64,000 bases of DNA, taken from Polaribacter sp. (GTDB taxonomy: Bacteria; Bacteroidota; Bacteroidia; Flavobacteriales; Flavobacteriaceae). The notes below the pieces were generated by a model, which was not told where the DNA came from, searched no databases, and worked only from the letters and a program-made list of their open reading frames with translations. Made by a program: the position numbers and the translations under genes. How positions within the stretch are numbered: the stretch's first letter is position 1; every line of letters starts with the position of its first letter. Location of the stretch: the NCBI GenBank assembly GCA_029238315.1, contig JAQWGI010000016.1, forward strand, positions 1-64,000, written 5' to 3'. Positions 50,145 to 59,501 of this stretch are shown here, one piece after another.

Positions 50145-51245
50145 ATGCTTAAAAAATTCTTTCTTATCTGCTCTGGCGTAGACACTACGCTTATTAACGA
50201 TTGTTCTAACGGAGAGCAAAACAAATATGTTGGTATTGGCGCAACGGTTTTCTTTACTGCTGTTATGGCTTTTATTGCTTCTAGCTACGCGTTATTCACC
50301 GTTTTTGATAATTATTTTATCGCTGCTGCTTTTGGATTGATTTGGGGATTATTGATTTTTAATTTAGATCGATTTATTGTTTCAACCATTAAAAAGAAAA
50401 ATAATAAATGGAAAGAATTTGCACAAGCAACACCAAGAATTAAGTTGGCAATTATTATTGCTGTTGTAATTTCTAAACCTTTAGAATTAAAGTTATTCGA
50501 AAAAGAAATTAATCAGGTTTTGTTAGAAGAAAAAAATCAAATGACGTTGGATAATAAAACGCAAATTGCACAACAATTTACGCCAGAAATTGAACAAATA
50601 AATCGAGAAATTGCCGTTTTAAAAAACGAAATAGCAATTAAAGAAAAAGAAACGAATGCTTTATATGAAACCTATATTGCAGAAGCTGAAGGAAAAAAAG
50701 GAACAAAATTAATTGGCAAAGGCCCCGTGTACAATGAAAAAAGACAAAAACACGATGCCGCTTTGGCTGAATTAAAAGAATTAAAAATTGCAAACAGAAA
50801 TAAAATTCAAATTAAAGAAACAGCTTTAACAAACTTAGTAGCAACTCAAAAAAACAAAGAAGCAACAACACAACCAATCATTACCAATTTTGGTGGATTA
50901 ATGGCAAGAATTAATGCCTTAGAAAAACTCCCTTTATTGCCATCATTATTTATTTTCTTGTTGTTTTTAGCGATAGAAACATCGCCAATATTAGCCAAAC
51001 TAATTGCTCCAAAAGGCGAATATGATTTTAAATTAGAAGATGAAGAAAATGCCATTAAAAATTGGGTAGCACAAAAAGTAGATCAACGAAATGCGTTATT
51101 ACAAACCGATATTAACATCAATAAAAAAGTATATAACGATATTTCTGAAGAAGAAGAAATTTACAATTATAAACGGAAAAAAGCACGCGAACTCATGCAA
51201 TTACAAGCCGATGCTTTTTATAAGAAACAACAGAAAATGTTGTAA
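50145..51245 (+). CDS. DUF4407-family membrane protein
   Basis: CSGVDTTLINDC; TM segments with LDRFIVSTIKK; coiled-coil middle. Confidence 0.88.
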   Translation: MLKKFFLICSGVDTTLINDCSNGEQNKYVGIGATVFFTAVMAFIASSYALFTVFDNYFIAAAFGLIWGLLIFNLDRFIVSTIKKKNNKWKEFAQATPRIKLAIIIAVVISKPLELKLFEKEINQVLLEEKNQMTLDNKTQIAQQFTPEIEQINREIAVLKNEIAIKEKETNALYETYIAEAEGKKGTKLIGKGPVYNEKRQKHDAALAELKELKIANRNKIQIKETALTNLVATQKNKEATTQPIITNFGGLMARINALEKLPLLPSLFIFLLFLAIETSPILAKLIAPKGEYDFKLEDEENAIKNWVAQKVDQRNALLQTDININKKVYNDISEEEEIYNYKRKKARELMQLQADAFYKKQQKML

Positions 51246-51257
51246 TTTGTATTGTCA

Positions 51258-51306
51258 AGCTGAACTTGTTTCAGCTTCTCATAATAAGACTCCGAAACAA
51301 GTTCGG
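51258..51306. repeat. pair of inverted GAAACAAGTTC-core palindromes
   Basis: agctgaacttgtttcagct and ccgaaacaagttcgg; arms differ but stay complementary. Confidence 0.75.
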
Positions 51307-51480
51307 AATGACAGAAGATTGTCGTTTTATATTACTCTTAACAAACACAAGCGTTAGCGATAGAAGCATTTGTTTGAGCTCTTTTTAATTTTTCTTTAAA
51401 AAAGCGAGTGCGAAAAGCGCGACCTGAAAGGTAACGCCCGATTTCTCGGGAATGACAAAGGTCTTCATAAAAACTTGTCA

Positions 51481-51500
51481 CCTCGAGCGCAGTCGAGAGG
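51481..51500. repeat. hairpin repeat, constant-loop family
   Basis: cctcgagcgcagtcgagagg. Confidence 0.88.
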
Positions 51501-51524
51501 TCTTCGCTTTTAAAAAAAAAAATA

Positions 51525-51544
51525 GTTCTCGACTGCGCTCGAAC
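51525..51544. repeat. hairpin repeat, constant-loop family
   Basis: gttctcgactgcgctcgaac. Confidence 0.88.
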
Positions 51545-51553
51545 TGACAAATC

Positions 51554-52144
51554 TTACTCTTTCTCTGCCATTTTCTTAACGTAATCTGTAATAATTACAA
51601 TTTGCGTTGGGCCAACTTTACCTTCAATAAATTTAGCATTTTCATGATCTAAAGAAATTCTTCGCACCGCAGTTCCTTGTTTTGCAACCATACTAGAGCC
51701 TTTTACCTTTAAATCTTTGATTAAAACAACCGAATCTCCAGCTTGTAAAATAGCGCCGTTTGCATCTCTATGAATTACCTTTTCACTTTCGTCTAAATGA
51801 TCTCCAGATTCTTTCGCGTAACGCAAATCATCATCTTCTAAATACATCATATCTAACAAATCTTGCGGCCAACCTTCTTTACGCAAACGAGATAACATTC
51901 TCCAAGCAATCACTTTTACGGCTCTAAATTCACTCCACATAGAGTCATTTAAACAGCGCCAATGATTTGCATCTGTATTTTCTGGGTTTTCAATCTGATC
52001 AACACAAGTTTCACAAGCCAATAAACTTCCATCAATTCCACCTGTTGATGTTGGTTTTACTTCGTAAATTGATAAATTAGTTGTTGAAGTACATAATTCG
52101 CATTGATTTCCACTTCTATTTTCTAAATCTTGTTGTAAACTCAT
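51554..52144 (-). CDS. PhnA-family zinc-ribbon protein
   Basis: GNQCELCTSTTNLSIY; GDSVVLIKDLKVKGSSMVAKQGTAVR. Confidence 0.9.
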   Translation of the reverse strand: MSLQQDLENRSGNQCELCTSTTNLSIYEVKPTSTGGIDGSLLACETCVDQIENPENTDANHWRCLNDSMWSEFRAVKVIAWRMLSRLRKEGWPQDLLDMMYLEDDDLRYAKESGDHLDESEKVIHRDANGAILQAGDSVVLIKDLKVKGSSMVAKQGTAVRRISLDHENAKFIEGKVGPTQIVIITDYVKKMAEKE

Positions 52145-52293
52145 TTTTTTATTTTATTATGATGTAAAAATACTATTATTTGAAGCTATTTCCTGCTTTC
52201 TCTACTCGCTTTTTTTCATTCTTCAAAAAGAGCTCAAACACGCCGTTCAATCAGGGCTAAACTTGCTTATTTACTTTTGGTTTTTAATTAAAA

Positions 52294-53916
52294 TTATTCA
52301 ATTTCTAGCGAAGTAAACTGAAAAGAATCTCCATCAAACAATCCTTTATCAGATAATTTTAAAGATGGAATTACCAACAACGCCATAAACGATAAACTCA
52401 TGTAAGGCGCACGCAATTTACTACCCATTTGTTTTGCCATTGCGTCTAATGCTGCATACGATTTCCCAATTTCTTCAGCAGATAAATCAGACATAATTCC
52501 GGCAACTGGCAACGATACTATTTTTTCTTCCGATTCGTTTACAGCGCATATTCCACCTTTATTTTTGATAATTAAATTAACTGCTTTACAAATGTCCTCT
52601 TCAGAAACACCAACTGCTATAATATTATGAGAATCGTGCCCAACAGAACTTGCAATAGCACCTTCTTTAATTCCGAAATTCTTGATAAATGCAATTGCTG
52701 GCACATCATTTTTATAGCGATTTACAACCGTCATTTTTAAAACATCAGTTGCTGTATTTGAAACTAAGTTTCCGTTTTCAATTAACGAATCTACTGTAAT
52801 TTGATTGGTAACCAATTCGCCATCTAAAGCTTCAATAACACGAATCTTTTTTGCATCAGATTCAAATCTAAAATCAGAAATTGTTTTATAATCGGTGTTA
52901 AAATTATTCAACACTTCAAAAGCTACAGATTTCACAAAAGAATTGCCATTTTTGGCAACTAAGTCACCATTTATATACGTTTCTAAGACTTTAAATTTTT
53001 CTAAATCTTCTACAACAATAAAATCTGCAAAATCGTCTTTTTGTAACAAACCAACATCCAACTTATAATGCTTAACCGGATTTACACACGCAGCTTGTAA
53101 CACTTTAAAAACATCAATTCCTTTTGCAACTGCTCTTTCACACAATTGATTGATATGCCCTAACAACAAATCGTCTGGATGTTTATCATCAGAACAAAAT
53201 AGCATGTTTTCAAAATGCTCTGGTAATAAATCAATCAACGCATCAAAGTTTTTTGCAGCAGAACCTTCTCTGATAATTACCTTCATTCCTTTCTGTAATT
53301 TCTCTAATGCTTCCTCATAGGTAAAACATTCGTGATCTGTAGAAATTCCGGCAGCAATATATTTAGTAATGTCATTCCCTCTTATACCTGGCGCATGCCC
53401 ATCAATGGGTTTGTTATTATTTTTAGCGTATTCAATTTTCTTTAACACCTCTTCATCATCAAACAAAACACCTGGATAATTCATCATTTCGGCCAAATAT
53501 TTAATGTCCGGATTTTCCATCATCAATTGAATATCTTGAGAATCGATAATTGCACCAGCACTTTCAAAAGATGTTGCTGGCACACAACTTGGCGCGCCAA
53601 AATTAAATTTTAACGGAACCTTTTTTCCGTTTTCTATCATAAAATTGACTCCTTTTACACCCAACACATTGGCAATTTCGTGTGGGTCAGAAACGGTTGC
53701 CACTGTTCCGTGTACAACAGCAATTTTCGCAAATTCAGACGGAACCAACATGGAGCTTTCTATGTGAATATGCGCATCTACAAAGCCTGGTAAAATGTAA
53801 TTTTCTACAAAGTGATTTGACTTTCTAACAGCTTTAATTTTTCCGTTTTTAACTTCAACTTCGCCTTTAAAAATCGCTTTGTTTTGTATATCGACAATAT
53901 TCCCTTGAACTATCAT
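52294..53916 (-). CDS. ade: adenine deaminase
   Basis: [41 protein letters not shown]; start moved to internal ATG. Confidence 0.95.
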   Translation of the reverse strand: MIVQGNIVDIQNKAIFKGEVEVKNGKIKAVRKSNHFVENYILPGFVDAHIHIESSMLVPSEFAKIAVVHGTVATVSDPHEIANVLGVKGVNFMIENGKKVPLKFNFGAPSCVPATSFESAGAIIDSQDIQLMMENPDIKYLAEMMNYPGVLFDDEEVLKKIEYAKNNNKPIDGHAPGIRGNDITKYIAAGISTDHECFTYEEALEKLQKGMKVIIREGSAAKNFDALIDLLPEHFENMLFCSDDKHPDDLLLGHINQLCERAVAKGIDVFKVLQAACVNPVKHYKLDVGLLQKDDFADFIVVEDLEKFKVLETYINGDLVAKNGNSFVKSVAFEVLNNFNTDYKTISDFRFESDAKKIRVIEALDGELVTNQITVDSLIENGNLVSNTATDVLKMTVVNRYKNDVPAIAFIKNFGIKEGAIASSVGHDSHNIIAVGVSEEDICKAVNLIIKNKGGICAVNESEEKIVSLPVAGIMSDLSAEEIGKSYAALDAMAKQMGSKLRAPYMSLSFMALLVIPSLKLSDKGLFDGDSFQFTSLEIE

Positions 53917-53995
53917 TTTAAACTTATTTGTAGCAAACTTACAAAGAATAGAAAAGGATTTTGTAAATTCTAAATAGAATTTTCTATTTTTGATT

Positions 53996-54694
53996 ATGGA
54001 TAAAAAACAGGCATCGCTTAAGTTTAAAAACTGGTCTAAAAACAATCAGTTTTCTTTAAAAAATTTGTTTCCAACAATTAACAAAAGTGAAACTATTCAT
54101 ATTGATTTAAGTATCAATAATACCAATGTTAAAACTGAAGCCGAATTTAACAATCCTGCTTTTTTTGAAGCTAAATTAGCTGATATACAAGAAAAAAATC
54201 CAAGTAAAATTATTGCTGGCGGTTATTTAGAAAAACGTGCTTTATATACTTCTGATATTTACAACTCAGAAAATTCAACAGAAAAAAGAAACATTCATTT
54301 AGGTATAGATTATTGGCTACCAAAAAACACACCAATTCACGCACCTTTTAATGGAGAAATTATGTGTGCAGTTCATCAAAAATCTTTTAAGGGTTATGGT
54401 GGTTTTATCATTTTAAAACACACTTTTTCTGATATTGAATTTTATACTTTATATGGACATCTTTCTGCTAAAAGCATTCTAAAATATAAAAAAGGGGATA
54501 CAATTAATAAAGATCAAGAAATTGGTCTTTTAGGAAATTATTCAGAAAACGGTGAGTGGGTTCCTCATTTGCATTTTCAGGTGATGCTGTCGCTTTTAAA
54601 TTATAAAAATGATTTTCCTGGGGTTGTCTTAGAAAGCGAAATCAACTTTTGGAAAACTATTTGCCCAAATCCTAAACTACTTTTTAAATCTTAA
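53996..54694 (+). CDS. M23-family peptidase
   Basis: [34 protein letters not shown]. Confidence 0.9.
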   Translation: MDKKQASLKFKNWSKNNQFSLKNLFPTINKSETIHIDLSINNTNVKTEAEFNNPAFFEAKLADIQEKNPSKIIAGGYLEKRALYTSDIYNSENSTEKRNIHLGIDYWLPKNTPIHAPFNGEIMCAVHQKSFKGYGGFIILKHTFSDIEFYTLYGHLSAKSILKYKKGDTINKDQEIGLLGNYSENGEWVPHLHFQVMLSLLNYKNDFPGVVLESEINFWKTICPNPKLLFKS

Positions 54695-54708
54695 TCATTA
54701 AAACATAA

Positions 54709-55182
54709 ATGAGTCCAATTATCAGAGAAGCTACAAAAAAAGATTTACCTGTATTAAATTCCTTTATGGATGCTTTGGTAGACGTAGAACGATCAATGGA
54801 CACAACGCTTAAAGATGGAAAAATTGTTTATTATGATTTGGAAGGCTTTATTAAAAGTAAGCATGCAATTTTATATGTTATAGAACTCAATACTGAGATT
54901 GTTGCCTCTGGTTATGCAAAAATCAACTTAGACAAAACATACTTAAAACATGATAAACATGCCTATTTAGGCTTTATGTATGTAAAAGAAAAACATCGTG
55001 GAAACGGTTACAATAAATTAATTGTTGATGCTTTATTAACTTGGTCAAAAGAAAAAAACATTAGCGAAATTAGATTAGATGTTTACAATTCTAATCCATC
55101 TGCAATTAGAGCTTATGAAAAAGTTGGTTTTAAAAAGCACATGCTTAAAATGCGAATGGATATCAATGATTTAGAAAATTAA
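54709..55182 (+). CDS. GNAT-family N-acetyltransferase
   Basis: MYVKEKHRGNGYNKLIVDALL; NPSAIRAYEKVGFKKH. Confidence 0.92.
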   Translation: MSPIIREATKKDLPVLNSFMDALVDVERSMDTTLKDGKIVYYDLEGFIKSKHAILYVIELNTEIVASGYAKINLDKTYLKHDKHAYLGFMYVKEKHRGNGYNKLIVDALLTWSKEKNISEIRLDVYNSNPSAIRAYEKVGFKKHMLKMRMDINDLEN

Positions 55183-56426
55183 AACTTTCTATCCGGATGA
55201 AATGGATTCAAATCTAAACTGGTCTTTTTCTCAGAAATAATCTCAGAAACCAATTTTCCCGTTGCGGGTCCTAAACTCCAACCCATCATTGCATGACCCG
55301 TTGCAATTGTTAAATTATTACACTTTAAAGATTTACCAATAAACGGCAAACCGTCTGGCGAACATGGTCTTAATCCACATTGAGCATCATTTTTTTCAGC
55401 TTCAGAAACTTTTAACCCTTTATAAAAACTTTCTCCTGCTTTTGCAATTGCATTCACACGCACTGGATTTATATCATGATTTATGCCTCCTATTTCCATC
55501 GTTCCTGCAAATCTTGTAAAACCATTCATGGGTGTTACAGCAACCTTTGCCTCTAATAAAATAGTTGGAATTGTAATTCCTGTTTCTTTTTTTAAGTTTA
55601 TTCGATATCCTTTTCCAGCCTGAATTAATAGTTTTAAACCTAACTTTTTAGATAATAACGGACTCCAACTTCCTGCTGCTAACACAACTTGATCCACAAC
55701 AATTTCTCTTTTGTTTGTAATAAGTTTTGAAATTATTTTATTAGATATCTCAAGATCTTCCACTTCTTCTTTTGCTAAAATTTTAACGCCTAATTTTTTC
55801 AACTGCGCTAACATTTTTGGCATAAAATCTGAAGGGGTTGTATGAGCGTCACAATCATAAAAAACACCCCCTTTAACATCAAGATTGGCATTTGGTTCTC
55901 TTTTTTTTATCTCTTCTTTGGTTAACATTTCTGCATTTAAACCAGCTTCAATTAATCGTTGACCAACTTTCCATTCTGCTTCTCCAGCTTTATCAGTTTT
56001 ATATGCCATTAATAAACCTTTACGCTCATAATGAAAGTCAAATTCTTTTGAAGCTTTTAAATCGTCATACAAATCTCTACTCAATAAATTGATGTCTCTT
56101 ATGACAGAAATTGAGCTTTCTACTTTTTTTGCATTTGCAGATTTTTTAAATGCTAAAGACCATTTTAAAAACTCAGCATCCAATCTTGGTTTTACATAAA
56201 ACGGACTCTCAGAATTAAACATCCATTTAATTCCTTTTGTAATGATTCCTGGAGCCGCTAAAGATATTATATGACTTGGCGTTAAATATCCAGCATTTAC
56301 AAAAGAAGCACCGCTTGTAAAATCAGACTTATCAATTACAGTAACTTCGTGCCCTTCTTTTTGCAAATAATAGGCAGAACATAAACCAATAATTCCACCA
56401 CCAATAATGACTATTTTTTTTGACAT
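55179..56426 (-). CDS. FAD-dependent D-amino-acid (D-hydroxyproline) dehydrogenase
   Basis: DadA-like VIIGGGIIGLCSAYYL; CGLRPCSPDGLPFIG; ATGHAMMGWSLGPATGKLV; cluster context. Confidence 0.88.
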   Translation of the reverse strand: MSKKIVIIGGGIIGLCSAYYLQKEGHEVTVIDKSDFTSGASFVNAGYLTPSHIISLAAPGIITKGIKWMFNSESPFYVKPRLDAEFLKWSLAFKKSANAKKVESSISVIRDINLLSRDLYDDLKASKEFDFHYERKGLLMAYKTDKAGEAEWKVGQRLIEAGLNAEMLTKEEIKKREPNANLDVKGGVFYDCDAHTTPSDFMPKMLAQLKKLGVKILAKEEVEDLEISNKIISKLITNKREIVVDQVVLAAGSWSPLLSKKLGLKLLIQAGKGYRINLKKETGITIPTILLEAKVAVTPMNGFTRFAGTMEIGGINHDINPVRVNAIAKAGESFYKGLKVSEAEKNDAQCGLRPCSPDGLPFIGKSLKCNNLTIATGHAMMGWSLGPATGKLVSEIISEKKTSLDLNPFHPDRKF

Positions 56427-56439
56427 TTTACATGTTAAT

Positions 56440-56694
56440 TTAAACGTTGTCTACTGTGATAATTCTAAATGTGTTTGAGTTCACAGTAATTTTAATTTTA
56501 TACTGATTGTTTGTGACGTAAAAATTCTTTCCCTTTTTCTCAAAAAACTTTACATCCGTTTCTTTCAGTACTTTTTCAATCAAAGTTTCACTTTCTTTTC
56601 TCGAAAAATTTACTTCTAACTTTTTATTAATTCGATTGTAAACAAACTACATACAACAATGTCTTTTTAGAATTTTTGCTTTGTTTTCTTTCAT
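56440..56694 (-). pseudogene. DUF3781-like gene with premature in-frame TAG
   Basis: MKENKAKILKRHCCM*FVYNRINKKLEVNFSRKESETLIEKVLKETDVKFFEKKGKNFYVTNNQYKIKITVNSNTFRIITVDNV. Confidence 0.75.
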
Positions 56695-56724
56695 TTTTTT
56701 TTAAAATTTATGAGATTCTGAATA

Positions 56725-56757
56725 CTGAAATAAATTCAGCACACGCAAGTTCAGAAT
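56725..56757. repeat. CTGAAATAAATTCAG palindromic repeat
   Basis: ctgaaataaattcagcacacgcaagttcag; related copy at 62270-62299. Confidence 0.65.
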
Positions 56758-56772
56758 AATTTAATTCTAAAA

Positions 56773-57798
56773 TTAAATTACCTGAAATCCATGTGCGTAC
56801 GGATCCTCTTCATCATCAATTACTATCGTATTATAACCATATACTTTTGCCCAACCTTGAATACTCGGAATAATTGCAGGTTTTCCGTTTAACATAGTTT
56901 CTTCTTCTACGCAACCAATAAATTTACTTCCTATAAAACTTTCGTGGATAAATTGTTCTCCTAATTTCAACTTTCCTTTTGCATGTAATTGTGCAATTCT
57001 GGCAGAAGTTCCTGTTCCGCACGGACTTCTATCAATGGCTTTATCGCCATAAAAAACGGCATTTCTTCCAGATGATGTTGGGTCAATCGGATTTCCAGTC
57101 CACAATAAATGTGTTACATCTTTAATCGTTTCATTTTCTGGATGGATAAATTGATTTTGATATTTCTCATTGATTCTATCTCGAACAACTTGCGAATATT
57201 GAATGATTTTTGATGCTGTAAAATCGTGAATTCCAGAAAAGTTTTTCTGAGGGTCTACAATCGCATAGTAATTTCCACCATAAGCTACATCAAAAGTAAT
57301 TTCTCCTAATTCTGGACAATCAATCTTTAAACCTTCTGCTGCCAAATAACTTTTTACATTGGTTAATTTTACCCAATCAACTTTCTTTCCAGTTTGACCG
57401 TATTCAATTTGAACCAAACCAGCTGGCGCTTCCATTTTTATTTTTCCAGGAATTTTAGGTGTAATCAAACCTTCTTCAATGGCGATGGTAATCGTACCAA
57501 TTGTTCCATGTCCGCACATTGGTAAACAACCAGAAGTTTCTATAAATAAGATTGCAAAATCGTTTTTTGGATTGTGTGGCGGAAACAAAATACTACCACT
57601 CATCATATCATGACCACGAGGTTCAAACATCAACCCTTTTCGAATCCAATCATATTCTTTTAAAAAATGTTGGCGTTTTTCACTCATTGTTTTCCCAACT
57701 AAATTGGGGCCACCTTCGGTAATTACTCTTACAGGGTTTCCGCAAGTATGCGCATCAATACATTTAAAAACTGTTTTACTCATTTTTATTTTTTTCAA
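56773..57798 (-). CDS. 4-hydroxyproline epimerase (proline racemase family)
   Basis: MCGHGTIG and DRSPCGTGTSAR Cys motifs; cluster context. Confidence 0.93.
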   Translation of the reverse strand: MKKIKMSKTVFKCIDAHTCGNPVRVITEGGPNLVGKTMSEKRQHFLKEYDWIRKGLMFEPRGHDMMSGSILFPPHNPKNDFAILFIETSGCLPMCGHGTIGTITIAIEEGLITPKIPGKIKMEAPAGLVQIEYGQTGKKVDWVKLTNVKSYLAAEGLKIDCPELGEITFDVAYGGNYYAIVDPQKNFSGIHDFTASKIIQYSQVVRDRINEKYQNQFIHPENETIKDVTHLLWTGNPIDPTSSGRNAVFYGDKAIDRSPCGTGTSARIAQLHAKGKLKLGEQFIHESFIGSKFIGCVEEETMLNGKPAIIPSIQGWAKVYGYNTIVIDDEEDPYAHGFQVI

Positions 57799-59497
57799 TG
57801 TAATTTTCTATTCTTGATTCTAAAATTGATAATGTTACAGTTCCTTCTGCTAAAATTACTTCGTGAAACTTTCTAATGTCAAATTTATCTCCTAATGCTG
57901 TTTCTGCTTTTACTCGCATTTCACGGATTTTTATTTCACCCATTTTGTATGACAATGCTTGTCCTGGCCATGAAATATAACGATCTGTTTCTGTGTTAAC
58001 TTCATGCATTGACAAGGCAGTATTTGACGCCATGTAATCAATCATTTGTTGACGTGTCCAACCTTTTGCGTGCACTCCAGTATCAACAACCAATCTACAA
58101 GCACGCCACATTTCATAGGTTAATTGTCCAAATTTTTCATACGGAGTTGTGTAAATATTCATTTCTTCAACTAAGTATTCTGAGTACAATCCCCAACCTT
58201 CTCCAAAAGCAGACAAGTATAAATTTCTTCGAAATCTAGGAATCGTTTTTGGTAACTCGTTATTCAAAGACATTTGTAAATGATGACCAGGAACGGCCTC
58301 ATGCGCGGTTAAAGCCGGAATTGTATACAATGTTCTGCTTGGTAAATTATAGGTATTTACCCAATAAAAACCTGCAGTTGTTTCACTTCTAGACCCAGAA
58401 TATCTTCCACCAGTATAATTGGGTGCAATTGCAGCCGGAACAGGAACAACTCCATATGGTTTTCTTGGCAATGTGATAAAATATTTAGGCAATTCGGCAT
58501 CAATTCTTTTTGCAATATCTCTTGCAAACATTAATAACTCTTTAGGCGTTTTTGCATAGAATTGCTTATCTGTTCTTAAGAATTTTAAGAAATCTGAAAA
58601 ACTTCCTTTAAAACCCAAGTCTTTAATGATTTGTTGCATTTCAGATTTGATTCTTGCCACTTCTTTCAATCCGATTTGATGAATATCGTCTGCTGTGTAT
58701 TTTGTACTTGTTGTATAGAAATTGATTCTATTTTGATAAAATTCTTTTCCGTTTGGCGTTGTACTTACACCTAAACCTTTTCTTGTATTCGGAAAATATT
58801 CTTCCTCAAAAAATGTCCTAATTTTTTTATACTCGTCAATTGCATTTTTTTGAACACTAACTTTAGCAACTTTAATTATAGAGTCTTTTAATGCTAATGA
58901 AAGTGAAGAAGGCAATTTTAAAAATGGTTTGTAAAACTCACTTTTTGTTACATCTGTAACAATATGTTTATTGTAGGTGTTTTCATATTTGTAGAAAACT
59001 GCTTTTGGTTGAGAAACACCTTCTTTTACTCCTGCTCTTAATAAATTTAAATTATAAGCTACGCGTTGTGGTAATTTTTCTAACTGATTTAAATAATCGA
59101 TAAGTTTCTTTTTAGTATTAAAGTTCCGATTTGCTATTCTACTTAAGTTCAAATGAAAAGCAGATTCGTTTGTAATCGGATTTAAATACATTTTATAAGT
59201 ATGTTGATCAATTTTATCTTGCAACACAAACTTTAATAATTCGGCTGAAATTTTATCTGTTTCTGATAAATCTTCTAAAGAAACCAACTCTAATTTTTCT
59301 TTTAAGTTTATTGCAAAATTAGATTCTGCTTGATAATATTTAATGGTGTTTTCTACAGAACCGTTTATATCAAACTCATGAACTCTGAATTTTTCATATT
59401 CAGCAATAATAGATTTTAAATCAGTATCTGTTGCTTCATTTTTACAAGACGAAAAACTTATTAAAAGTATCAGTCCAAAAAGTTTGATTATTCTCAT
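57776..59497 (-). CDS. DUF885-family putative metallopeptidase lipoprotein
   Basis: Lipobox ILLISFSSC; HEAVPGHHLQ motif. Confidence 0.88.
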   Translation of the reverse strand: MRIIKLFGLILLISFSSCKNEATDTDLKSIIAEYEKFRVHEFDINGSVENTIKYYQAESNFAINLKEKLELVSLEDLSETDKISAELLKFVLQDKIDQHTYKMYLNPITNESAFHLNLSRIANRNFNTKKKLIDYLNQLEKLPQRVAYNLNLLRAGVKEGVSQPKAVFYKYENTYNKHIVTDVTKSEFYKPFLKLPSSLSLALKDSIIKVAKVSVQKNAIDEYKKIRTFFEEEYFPNTRKGLGVSTTPNGKEFYQNRINFYTTSTKYTADDIHQIGLKEVARIKSEMQQIIKDLGFKGSFSDFLKFLRTDKQFYAKTPKELLMFARDIAKRIDAELPKYFITLPRKPYGVVPVPAAIAPNYTGGRYSGSRSETTAGFYWVNTYNLPSRTLYTIPALTAHEAVPGHHLQMSLNNELPKTIPRFRRNLYLSAFGEGWGLYSEYLVEEMNIYTTPYEKFGQLTYEMWRACRLVVDTGVHAKGWTRQQMIDYMASNTALSMHEVNTETDRYISWPGQALSYKMGEIKIREMRVKAETALGDKFDIRKFHEVILAEGTVTLSILESRIENYIEKNKNE

Positions 59498-59501
59498 AAT
59501 T

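Noticed and set aside
51091-51550. ORFs 51091..51357 (+) and 51338..51550 (-)
   Set aside because: Overlap the DUF4407 gene end and the hairpin island; composition reflects the repeats, no domain motif.
51246-51553. Closely spaced short repeats resembling a degenerate CRISPR-like array
   Set aside because: Units belong to different palindromic families with irregular spacing; no regular repeat-spacer structure and no cas genes.
56647-56649. TAG as recoded (pyrrolysine-like) codon
   Set aside because: No pyl machinery in the window, and one nonsense mutation is the simpler explanation.
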